Shown piece by piece: positions 17,214 through 25,197 of a DNA stretch of 64,000 nucleotides. How positions within the stretch are numbered: the stretch's first letter is position 1; each line of letters begins with the position of its first letter. Location of the stretch: NCBI RefSeq assembly GCF_003429005.1, contig NZ_QVQV01000015.1, positions 1 through 64,000 of the forward strand, written 5' to 3'. The notes under the pieces are model-generated. The model searched no databases, was not told the DNA's origin, and worked only from the letters and a program-made list of their open reading frames with translations. A program made the position numbers and the translations under genes. The DNA is from Paraburkholderia sp. DHOC27. Lineage in GTDB: Bacteria > Pseudomonadota > Gammaproteobacteria > Burkholderiales > Burkholderiaceae.

Positions 17214-17536
17214 CATCGAATACAGAATATTTTGCCCGCTACGAGGCAATCGCAGCGATATCCGCACGCATGCTGACAACCGCGCGCCGCGCTCTCTGGA
17301 ACGATCTGGTGCTGTTGCAGGAGGAATACCGACATTTGGTCGACGCGCTCAAGGAAGCGGAAACCGGCGTGCGGCTCAATGAGCGTGAACGCGCCCGCAA
17401 ATTCGACCTGATCCGCCAGATTCTCGCCGACGACGCGGCGATCCGCGATCTCGCGAACCCACGCATGGCGACGCTGTCGGCGCTGTTCGCCGGCCGCCAG
17501 GCGCGCGTGTTGAAGGAACTGTACGGCGCAGGCTGA
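17210..17536 (+). CDS. fliT: Flagellar protein FliT
   Basis: 108 residues, all-helical, with RMLTTARRALWNDLVLLQEE and VRLNERERARKFDLIRQIL. FliT is the chaperone of the filament cap FliD and in enterics also an anti-FlhDC factor. It is translationally coupled to fliS by a 4-bp overlap; this overlap sets the start. Confidence 0.88.
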   Translation: MTSNTEYFARYEAIAAISARMLTTARRALWNDLVLLQEEYRHLVDALKEAETGVRLNERERARKFDLIRQILADDAAIRDLANPRMATLSALFAGRQARVLKELYGAG

Positions 17537-17616
17537 GCGCATCCAGGTCTGCGCGTGCCGTGCGCAGCCAGAAGAAGAGATGAAAACGCGACGGCGTTTT
17601 CTTACGAGGAACCGGC

Positions 17617-19131
17617 ATGAACGGAATCGACACGGCCATCGCTTCGCTGCTCGCGAGCCGGGTCGACAGTCTGCTCAACATCGCACCCGGCGCGACCAGC
17701 ACGGCACAGGCCGGCGCGTCCACGGTCGGCGTCGACACGCCGGCCACGCCTGATATATCCGGCAACACCGAACCGCCAGCCTCCGCGCAAACCGCGCTGT
17801 CGGCCATTGCGCTGACGCTCAATGCGATCGTGCTGTCCGGCGGCGAAGCGACCCCGGCCGTGGTCGGCCAGGCGCCTATCTGGCCGGCGGCGCCGGCGCT
17901 CGACGTCGAAATCACCGAACTCCCCTTATTTGAATCGCTGAGCGGCCAGGCGGATGCGGCGGCCTTGTTTTCCGCGGGCGCGGGCTCGGCCTCGGGCCTG
18001 GGTGGCGCGAATACCGCAGCCGCGCAAGCGGCCAGCGCCTCCGCCGATCCCGCCGGCGCCGCGAACGTGACGGCGGCCAATGTGGCGGCATCCCCTGTGC
18101 CGGTGGCCGCGTTGGCGGCGGCGCTCGAACAGACCGTGGCGGGCAGCGGCCTTTTCTACGAAGCGCATCTGGCGCAATGGCTGGCGGGTCAACTGACCCC
18201 GGCGGATCTGGCCAGCGAACCGCAAAACCGCCTTGCCGATGGCGCGACGCAACTGCCGCTCAATTGGGCCGCCGATGCCGAGGTCGTTCAGCCCGGCAAT
18301 GGCTCGGCTACGTCTTCGACGGCTGCGTCGCAGCAACCGGGGCGCGCCGGCACTGCACAGAGCGGCGCGACCGCGGATAGCGCCAATGCCCGCGTCATGC
18401 CGTCGATCCAGACGCCGCAGGCGGCGCGCTTTGCAGCCTCGGAGATGCTCGCCGATTCCCTAACGGAACTCTCATCGCAACCGGACCGCGCCGCGCTGCA
18501 CGCCGCGAGCGTCGGGCTCGGCGACACGCCGACCCAGGCCACGCAATCCGTGGCGGCTGCCATCGACGCCGCCACGGTGCCGCTGGTGCGCCAGCAGCTC
18601 GATATGCTCGCGACCGGTCAGTTCCGCTGGACCGGCGAAGCGTGGCCGGGCGCGAAGCTCGACTGGACCATCCAGCAGGACGGCGACGAATGGCAGCGCA
18701 GCGGCGGTGGCGCCGCCAGCGAGCAGGACTATCCGTGGCGCACCCGTCTTACGTTGTCGCTGCCGCTGCTCGGCACCGTCGACGCCGAACTGACGCTCAC
18801 CGGCACCCGACTCGCGGCGCGCGTGCTGGCGAGTCCGCTCGGCGCCGCGCGGCTCAGCGGTCAAAGCGAAGGATTCCGGCAGCGCCTGGCGGCGGCTGGG
18901 ATCGAACTGAGCGGCCTGTCGATCCGTGAGATTGGCGGCGGCTCGCCCGGCAGCGCGTTCAATGCGGCCGCTGCGGCTGCCGCGCAGGCCGCGGCGGCAT
19001 CGGCTTACGCGCGCTCGGCGCCGGCCACGGAAGTGCTGCCGGCCGAGCGTCGCAGTGCCCGTGGCGAACGCACGACGCGTGCGCAGCGTCCGCTCCAGAA
19101 AGCCGACAACGATTTCGACTGGGACCTGTGA
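17617..19131 (+). CDS. Second FliK-like hook-length control protein
   Basis: 504 residues with the architecture of a FliK paralogue: an Ala/Thr/Ser-rich variable region (about residues 20-300), a folded domain with QLDMLATGQFRWTGEAWPGA and LTLSLPLLGTVDAELTLTGT near 330-400, and an Ala-rich end with a basic tail (SARGERTTRAQRPLQKADND). The FliK C-terminal fold is suggested by the mid-C-terminal pattern rather than a clear motif match. The gene follows fliST and is coupled to the FlhB-like gene, so a role in export-specificity control is inferred. The canonical fliK is the separate gene on the other strand. Confidence 0.75.
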   Translation: MNGIDTAIASLLASRVDSLLNIAPGATSTAQAGASTVGVDTPATPDISGNTEPPASAQTALSAIALTLNAIVLSGGEATPAVVGQAPIWPAAPALDVEITELPLFESLSGQADAAALFSAGAGSASGLGGANTAAAQAASASADPAGAANVTAANVAASPVPVAALAAALEQTVAGSGLFYEAHLAQWLAGQLTPADLASEPQNRLADGATQLPLNWAADAEVVQPGNGSATSSTAASQQPGRAGTAQSGATADSANARVMPSIQTPQAARFAASEMLADSLTELSSQPDRAALHAASVGLGDTPTQATQSVAAAIDAATVPLVRQQLDMLATGQFRWTGEAWPGAKLDWTIQQDGDEWQRSGGGAASEQDYPWRTRLTLSLPLLGTVDAELTLTGTRLAARVLASPLGAARLSGQSEGFRQRLAAAGIELSGLSIREIGGGSPGSAFNAAAAAAAQAAAASAYARSAPATEVLPAERRSARGERTTRAQRPLQKADNDFDWDL

Positions 19132-19502
19132 TGAGCCGCACGGTACGCCGCAGCGCCGCAGCGCTCGTCTATGACGCAAAGGGCAACGACCACGCACCGC
19201 GCGTGATCGCGAAGGGCTATGGGCTGGTCGCCGACATGATCGTGCAGCGCGCGAAGGAAGCCGGCCTGTACGTGCACGAGGCGCCGGAAATGGTGTCGCT
19301 GCTGATGCAGGTGGACCTCGACTCACGCATTCCGCCGCAGCTTTATCAGGCGGTGGCGGAATTGCTGGCGTGGCTGCATCGGCTGGAAAGCGGCGCTGCC
19401 GACGAGACGCCGTCGAACGTCGTCGACGTGGTCGCGACGGCAGCCGAAACGGCGGCCTCGAATGCTCAACGTCCTGCCGCCACGGATGCACCGGGCGGCT
19501 GA
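19131..19502 (+). CDS. FlhB C-terminal homologue (export-switch-like protein)
   Basis: 123 residues similar to the cytoplasmic FlhB/YscU/EscU switch domain after its cleavage site: ALVYDAKGNDHAPRVIAKGY, LVADMIVQRAKEAGLYVHEA and IPPQLYQAVAELLAWLHRLE. The NPTH autocleavage motif and all membrane segments are absent, so it is equivalent to the released FlhB fragment. The ATG overlaps the stop of the FliK-like gene by one base. Full FlhB is not in the window. The last 30 residues are Ala/Thr-rich and not conserved. Confidence 0.85.
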   Translation: MSRTVRRSAAALVYDAKGNDHAPRVIAKGYGLVADMIVQRAKEAGLYVHEAPEMVSLLMQVDLDSRIPPQLYQAVAELLAWLHRLESGAADETPSNVVDVVATAAETAASNAQRPAATDAPGG

Positions 19503-19517
19503 AACAAACCGGTGCGC

Positions 19518-20936
19518 CTAAAAGCGCATCATCAACTTCAACAACGCCTTGACGCGCTTGCCGTACGGCGGCGCGATCAGCCCGCGTCCATTCCAGCGGG
19601 CCTGGGTCAGTACCGGTTTCATCTTCGAGAACGTCACGAAACCGTCGTAGCCGTGATAGGCGCCCATCCCGCTCGCTCCCACCCCGCCAAACGGCAGGCT
19701 TTCGCAGGCCAGATGCATCAACGTTTCGTTGACCGCCATGCCGCCCGCAATGGTTTCGCGCTCAACGCGGCGGATGGTCGCCGCGTCGTCGTCGTACAGA
19801 TAGAGTGCGAGCGGGCGGGGACGCGCGTTGATGTAGGCGATCGCTTCGTCGAGCGTGTCGTACGGGATGACGGGCAGCAGCGGTCCGAAGATTTCTTCCT
19901 GCAGTAGCGCGCACGTATCGGGCGTGTTCGTCACGGCCATGAGCGGGAAACGTCGCGCGGCAGCATCCGCTGCGCCATCGGCGAGCAGATGCAGTTGCGC
20001 GCCTGCGGCTACGGCTTCATCCGCGAGGCGCTGTAGACGGGCGAAGTGACGCTCGGAAATGATCGACGTGTAGTCGCGGTTGGTCGCGAAGCCGGGGTAC
20101 ATCGCGCTCATCCGGGTGCGCGCCCGTTCGATGAACGCCTGCTCCTTGCCGCGCGGCACCAGCACATAGTCCGGCGCGACACAGGTCTGCCCGGCATTGA
20201 GCGTCTTGCCGGCGACGAGGTTATCCACCGCGTTGTCGAAGCGTGCCTGTGGCCCGACGATGGCCGGCGACTTGCCGCCCAGCTCGAGCGTAACGGGCGT
20301 CAGATGCTCGGCCGCCGCGCGCATGACCTCGTGCCCGACTCGGGTCGAACCGGTGAAAAGAATGTGATCGAACGGCTGCGCGCTGAATGCGGCGGCGAGT
20401 GCGGCGTCGCCATTCACCACGGCCACGTGGTCGCGCGCGAAGGTGCGACTGATCAGTTGTTCGAACAATGCCGCGGTGCGCGGCGTCAGCTCCGACATCT
20501 TGATGATGGCGCGATTGCCTGCCACGAGCGCGCTGACGAGCGGACCCGCTGCAAGCAGCACCGGGTAATTCCACGGTGCGATGATGCCCACCACGCCGAG
20601 CGGTTGCGGCACCACCTTGGCGCGTGCAGGCAGCAGCCACTTGTTGGTGCTGCGTCGCTGCGATTTCATCCAGCGTTTGCCGTGCTTGAGCGCGCCGTCG
20701 ATCTCGCCTTTCAGCAGCAGGAATTCCGCGAGCAACACTTCTTCCTTGGCGCGATTGCCGAAGTCGGCGTTCATCGCGTCGGCGAGTGCGTCGCGATGGT
20801 CGAGGAGCATGGCGCGCAGGGCCTTCAGATGCGTCGCGCGGGTTTCCCATGACGGGTAGGGCGCGCGCAGATACGCGTGACGCTGCTCGCGCAGCAGGGC
20901 TTCGAGCGACGCAAGCTCCGGCAAATCGTTTTTCAT
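19518..20936 (-). CDS. Coniferyl-aldehyde-type dehydrogenase (NAD(P)-dependent ALDH)
   Basis: 472 residues of the aldehyde dehydrogenase superfamily. The catalytic Glu region (VTLELGGKSPAIVG) and catalytic Cys (NAGQTCVAPDYVLVPRG) are present, with the Rossmann segment ILFTGSTRVGHEVMRAAAEH and the end FGGVGASGMGAYHGYDGF. The short form and the C-terminal hydrophobic/basic tail fit the CalB/ALDH3-like group that oxidises coniferyl or medium/long-chain aldehydes to acids. The start MKNDLPEL is preferred over a 34-residue extension because a GGGAGAC-like ribosome site precedes it. It lies about 107 bp after the acyl-CoA dehydrogenase on the same strand. Confidence 0.88.
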   Translation of the reverse strand: MKNDLPELASLEALLREQRHAYLRAPYPSWETRATHLKALRAMLLDHRDALADAMNADFGNRAKEEVLLAEFLLLKGEIDGALKHGKRWMKSQRRSTNKWLLPARAKVVPQPLGVVGIIAPWNYPVLLAAGPLVSALVAGNRAIIKMSELTPRTAALFEQLISRTFARDHVAVVNGDAALAAAFSAQPFDHILFTGSTRVGHEVMRAAAEHLTPVTLELGGKSPAIVGPQARFDNAVDNLVAGKTLNAGQTCVAPDYVLVPRGKEQAFIERARTRMSAMYPGFATNRDYTSIISERHFARLQRLADEAVAAGAQLHLLADGAADAAARRFPLMAVTNTPDTCALLQEEIFGPLLPVIPYDTLDEAIAYINARPRPLALYLYDDDAATIRRVERETIAGGMAVNETLMHLACESLPFGGVGASGMGAYHGYDGFVTFSKMKPVLTQARWNGRGLIAPPYGKRVKALLKLMMRF

Positions 20937-21043
20937 GCTGTCTCCCTTGCTGATGTCGGGGCGCGGTGGACCGCGCTTTGTTTTGTTTCGTTTCGGTGAT
21001 TCAGTCTTTTGATGATCCGGCGAGTGGCACGGGTTCACTCATG

Positions 21044-22720
21044 TCATGACACCTGGAACGCCCGTTCGACGATGGCCGCGTGATCGAAGCCGGCGGGCAG
21101 CGTGCCGTACACGCGCCCCCCTTCGCCGCGTTCGTCACCGAGCCGGGTTGCGATGAACGCATCGGCTACGGCTGCTGGCGCGTGCCGCAGCAGCAAGGTG
21201 GCCTGTGCGATCAGCACGATCTGCTGCGCGATGCGCCGCGCCGACGCTTCACGCGATTCTGGCGCGCCGTGCAGCATGGCGCTCAACCGTTCCAGCGCCG
21301 CACGCAATGCAGGGTGGGCCTGCGCGTCCGACTGCCACGCGGCGAACAGTGCCTGCGCGGCTTCGGCTTCACGTTCGATGGCGCGCAGCACGTCGAGGCA
21401 CATCACGTTGCCCGAACCTTCCCAGATCGAGTTGACCGGTGCCTCGCGATAAAAGCGCGCCATCGGTCCTTCTTCGACATAACCGTTGCCGCCCCACACT
21501 TCCATCGCCTCACCGGTGAATTCGAGCGTGCGCTTGCAGACCCAGTACTTCGCCGCGGGCGTGACGATGCGGCGCCATGCGCGCTCCTCGGGGACGCTGG
21601 CGCTGTCTTCGAACGCGCGGGCGAGACGCATGAACAGCACGGTGGCGGCTTCCGACTCCAGCGCGAGATCGGCGAGCACGTTGCGCATCAACGGCTGCTC
21701 GACGAGGTGCCGCCCGAAGGCGCTGCGATGCCGCGCGTGGTGAATTGCCTGCACCAGCGCCGCACGCATCAGCGCGGCGCTGCCGATCACGCAATCGAGC
21801 CGCGTGTAGTTGGCCATTTCGATGATGGTCGGCACGCCGCGCCCTTCATCGCCAATCAGGATGCCGAACGCGTCGAGGAATTCGACTTCGCTGCTGGCGT
21901 TCGAACGGTTGCCGAGCTTGTCTTTCAGACGCTGGATCTGCACGGTGTTTTTGCTACCGTCCGGCGCGAAGCGCGGCACATAGAAGCACGACAGTCCCTC
22001 GTGATCCTCGGTGCGTGCGAGTACCAGATGCGCGTCGCACTGCGGCGCGGAGAAGAACCATTTGTGGCCGACCAGCCGGTATTCGGCGCCACGTCCAGTG
22101 CCGCGCGTGGCGAAGGCACGCGTCTGGTTACTGCGCACGTCCGAGCCACCCTGTTTCTCGGTCATGCCCATGCCGATCAACGCCGAACCCTTTTGCGCGA
22201 GCGGCAGGTCGCGTGGGTCGTGTTCGCGGGCGTAGAGCTTGTCGCGCAGCGTGTCGAACAACGCGGGCTCGCGTTGCAGCACGGGGATGCTGGCGAAAGT
22301 CATCGTCGTTGGGCACAGCGAGCCGGATTCGAGTTGCGCATGCAGGAAGTAGCCGGCGCAGCGGGCAGGCATCGCGCCGCGCTGCGGATCGGAGAATGGC
22401 AACGCATGCAGACCTTCGCGTCGCAGCAACGACAACAGTTCGTGCCACGCGGGGTGAAACTCGAGTGCGTCGATGCGCTCGCCACGCGGACTGTAGGTGA
22501 ATAGCTCGGGCTTGTGGCGGTTCGCGAGTTCGGCGAGTGCGAGCGTTTCAGGTGAGGTGAGCGCGGCGCCATCACGCAGCAGCGCGTCCCGATGCCAGCC
22601 CGCGCCTTCGCGTTCGAGGGCGGCGGTGAGCGCGGCATCGCTGGCAAACAGGTTGTAATTCGCAAGCGGCGGAACCTGATTCGTGACGTCGTGCGTCTTG
22701 CCGGGATATTGCCGTTCCAT
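21044..22720 (-). CDS. AidB-type acyl-CoA dehydrogenase
   Basis: 558 residues. The AidB group is shown by the N-terminal PPLANYNLFASDAAL, the flavin-binding IGMGMTEKQGGSDVRSNQTR, the C-terminal TGEAMEVWGGNGYVEEGPMA and the extra C-terminal helical domain. These enzymes bind FAD; some oxidise branched acyl-CoAs, and E. coli AidB is linked to the alkylation response. Substrate is unknown here. The ATG chosen follows GGAGACAG; a longer frame upstream has no homologous look. Neighbouring ALDH and GMC genes suggest a catabolic role, which is inference. Confidence 0.9.
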   Translation of the reverse strand: MERQYPGKTHDVTNQVPPLANYNLFASDAALTAALEREGAGWHRDALLRDGAALTSPETLALAELANRHKPELFTYSPRGERIDALEFHPAWHELLSLLRREGLHALPFSDPQRGAMPARCAGYFLHAQLESGSLCPTTMTFASIPVLQREPALFDTLRDKLYAREHDPRDLPLAQKGSALIGMGMTEKQGGSDVRSNQTRAFATRGTGRGAEYRLVGHKWFFSAPQCDAHLVLARTEDHEGLSCFYVPRFAPDGSKNTVQIQRLKDKLGNRSNASSEVEFLDAFGILIGDEGRGVPTIIEMANYTRLDCVIGSAALMRAALVQAIHHARHRSAFGRHLVEQPLMRNVLADLALESEAATVLFMRLARAFEDSASVPEERAWRRIVTPAAKYWVCKRTLEFTGEAMEVWGGNGYVEEGPMARFYREAPVNSIWEGSGNVMCLDVLRAIEREAEAAQALFAAWQSDAQAHPALRAALERLSAMLHGAPESREASARRIAQQIVLIAQATLLLRHAPAAVADAFIATRLGDERGEGGRVYGTLPAGFDHAAIVERAFQVS

Positions 22721-23181
22721 CTGCTGTCTCCATTGCTCCGGTTGCTCGGTCTGGCGCACGGTGTGGTCCGGTTTTGGCCCAGTCGTGGCGCAGTGGTGTG
22801 TGCATTCGCGGTTTGAGCGCGGTGAGCGCGCTGTTTGACTTGCCGCGATACCGCACGCCCGCTCGCAACGAATGCCTGGCACTGCGTTTGAATTTACCGC
22901 GCACGGCGCGTGGCCATGCCGTGCATGCGGATGACGATCAAGGCTTCCCGGTGCCGGGCGGCGTGGCAGCAGGCGCACGACTGACGTTCGCGATGACACC
23001 GTGCCCACGCTTCCCACGGCCTTTCATCATAGGGGCTGAGGTCTCCTACGTTTAGAGGGAAGGCTCTGACGCGAAGTTGCCTCAATGGCGTCACGCTCCC
23101 TACAATGCGCTGAAAACACACGTAGACAAGTGTGCACGAGACAGCGGGCGCCAGCAACGGGCCCGCAATCCGGAGGAGCGC
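22721..23181. other. Divergent control region between acyl-CoA dehydrogenase and GMC genes
   Basis: About 460 bp without a supportable gene. The right part contains the GMC promoter (see separate entry). CACAC...GTGTG arms around 23118-23134 may be an operator. Nothing else was recognised. Confidence 0.5.
23077..23106 (+). promoter_or_regulatory. Sigma-70-type promoter of the GMC oxidoreductase gene
   Basis: TTGCCT (23077-23082) and TACAAT (23101-23106) separated by 18 bp, about 75 bp before the start codon. Hexamers are near consensus. Confidence 0.5.
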
Positions 23182-24816
23182 ATGCAATACGACTACATCA
23201 TCGTAGGGGCGGGCTCGGGCGGCTGTGCGCTGGCGAGTCGTCTCGCGGATCGCTGCCCTGACGCGACGATCGCGCTGATCGAAGCCGGTCCGCACACGGA
23301 TCGCAATCTGTTCGTCAACATGCCGGTCGGCGTGGCGGCGCTGGTGCCGAATCAACTCAAGCTCAAGACCAATTACAGCTACGAGACCACCCCGCAGCCG
23401 GGACTGGCGGGGCGGCGAGGCTACCAGCCGCGCGGGCGCGGGCTGGGCGGTTCGAGCGCGATCAACGCGATGATCTACACACGCGGGCATCCGCTCGATT
23501 ACGACGAATGGGCCGAGCTGGGCTGCCACGGTTGGACGTGGTCAGACGTGCTGCCGTATTTTCGCCGCGCGGAGGGCAACGAGCGCGGTGCCGATGCATG
23601 GCACGGCGCCGACGGGCCACTCACCGTGAGCGATCTGCGCTTTCGCAATCCGTTCTCGCAGCGCTTCGTGCAGGCGGCACAGGAAGCCGGTCATCGGCTG
23701 AATGGCGATTTCAACGGCGCCGAGCAGGAGGGCATTGGTTTTTATCAGGTCACACAACGCGACGGCCGACGTTGCAGCGTGGCGCGCGCCTATGTCTACG
23801 ACCGCGCGCGGCCGAATCTGCACACGCTGACGGATGCGACGGTGCTGCGCGTGGTGTTCGACGGCAAAGCGGCGCGCGGCGTCGAAATCGTGCGCGGCGG
23901 GCGCACTGAAACACTGGAAGCGCGTGCCGAGGTGATCCTCGCGGCGGGCGCCTTCAATTCGCCACAACTGCTGATGTGCTCGGGCATCGGGCCGGCGGCG
24001 CAGTTACAGGCGCTCGGGGTGCCGGTGCTTCACGACGCGCCGCAGGTGGGGCAAAACCTGATCGATCACGTGGACTTCACGATCAACAAGCGGGTGGCGT
24101 CGATCGAGCCCACCGGCTTTTCGGTGCGCGGCATTGCCCGCATGCTGCCGCAGTTCGTGAGCTTCATGCGGCACGGCACGGGCATGCTGTCGAGCAATGT
24201 CGCCGAAGCCGGCGGCTTTCTGAAGAGCCAGCCGACGCTGGATCGTCCGGATCTGCAATTGCATTTTTGCGCGGCGCTGGTCGACGATCACAACCGTCGT
24301 ATGCACTGGGGGCACGGTTATTCGCTGCACGTGTGTGTGCTGCGTCCGCACAGTCGGGGCACGGTCACGCTCGCCAATGCTGACGCCCGCACGGCGCCGG
24401 TGATCGACCCGCGTTTCCTGAGCGATGCGCGCGATCTCGATCTGCTGCTGGAAGGCGTGTACATGGCGCGGCGGATTCTCGATGCCCCAGCACTTTCGAT
24501 GCATGGCGGCGAGGAGCTGTACACGCATGCGGGTCAAAACGACGCCGCGCTGCGTGCCACCATCGCCGCGCATGCCGACACGATCTATCACCCGGTTGGG
24601 ACCTGCCGGATGGGGAGCGACGCCGCGGCGGTGGTCGATCCGCAGTTGCGGGTGCGCGGCGTGTCCGGTCTGCGGATCGTGGATGCCTCGGTGATGCCGA
24701 CGCTGATCGGCGGCAACACCAATGCGCCGACTGTGATGATCGGCGAGCGCGCCGCGGATTTCATCGCGGCGGCGCGGCGCGGGGTGGAGCATGCGTCGGC
24801 TGGGGTGACGGTATGA
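23182..24816 (+). CDS. GMC-family alcohol/choline dehydrogenase-like oxidoreductase
   Basis: 544 residues. The N-terminal FAD site is IIVGAGSGGCALASRLADR, followed by the GMC signatures RGRGLGGSSAINAMIYTRGH and LAAGAFNSPQLLMCSGIGPA. The C-terminal active site has HPVGTCRMGSDAAAVVDPQL with the catalytic His, and ending GGNTNAPTVMIGERAAD. The family oxidises alcohols with a bound flavin. Without N-terminal signal it should be cytoplasmic. GGAGGAG precedes the start. Divergence from an aldehyde dehydrogenase and an acyl-CoA dehydrogenase suggests stepwise alcohol-to-acid oxidation. Confidence 0.92.
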   Translation: MQYDYIIVGAGSGGCALASRLADRCPDATIALIEAGPHTDRNLFVNMPVGVAALVPNQLKLKTNYSYETTPQPGLAGRRGYQPRGRGLGGSSAINAMIYTRGHPLDYDEWAELGCHGWTWSDVLPYFRRAEGNERGADAWHGADGPLTVSDLRFRNPFSQRFVQAAQEAGHRLNGDFNGAEQEGIGFYQVTQRDGRRCSVARAYVYDRARPNLHTLTDATVLRVVFDGKAARGVEIVRGGRTETLEARAEVILAAGAFNSPQLLMCSGIGPAAQLQALGVPVLHDAPQVGQNLIDHVDFTINKRVASIEPTGFSVRGIARMLPQFVSFMRHGTGMLSSNVAEAGGFLKSQPTLDRPDLQLHFCAALVDDHNRRMHWGHGYSLHVCVLRPHSRGTVTLANADARTAPVIDPRFLSDARDLDLLLEGVYMARRILDAPALSMHGGEELYTHAGQNDAALRATIAAHADTIYHPVGTCRMGSDAAAVVDPQLRVRGVSGLRIVDASVMPTLIGGNTNAPTVMIGERAADFIAAARRGVEHASAGVTV

Positions 24817-25197
24817 CAGAATAAATCGCGTGAATCGTCGGGCGTTTAGTCGTTTAATCGTTTAAAGGAAATGCGCCTCGATTGATAACGCGCAAATATT
24901 GTTCAAAATCGTGACTGGTATTTTTGTCATTAATTGATTGAATTTGAGCGGGGTTCTTGTGGGGTCATCCGACAGAATTAAACTCAGTTATTGTCGGATA
25001 TGTGCGTGTCGCGTGATGCGGCTGCACGCCTTGGGTTGAGCGGTTTTGAAATAGATTAAGACCAGGCGTTTTTGCGCTTCATTTTGATCATGTAATTAAT
25101 CTTGTCGACTCGTTTTTGAGATTTTCACGCCTCTATAATTTCGCGGCGAAAATGAGCGTGTCAGGTGGCGCGTTCGGAAATTCAAGGAAGCGAGTCG
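24817..25197. other. A/T-rich leader region upstream of the DUF937-OmpA gene
   Basis: About 380 bp, clearly more A/T-rich than its surroundings and without a gene. An inverted repeat ATCCGACA / TGTCGGAT lies at 24967-24974 and 24992-24999. A perfect TATAAT at 25134-25139 stands about 60 bp before the start codon, with no convincing -35 box, so expression may need an activator. Confidence 0.6.
25134..25139 (+). promoter_or_regulatory. -10 box of the DUF937-OmpA gene
   Basis: Perfect TATAAT with sensible distance to the gene. No good -35 hexamer was found 16-19 bp upstream. Confidence 0.5.
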
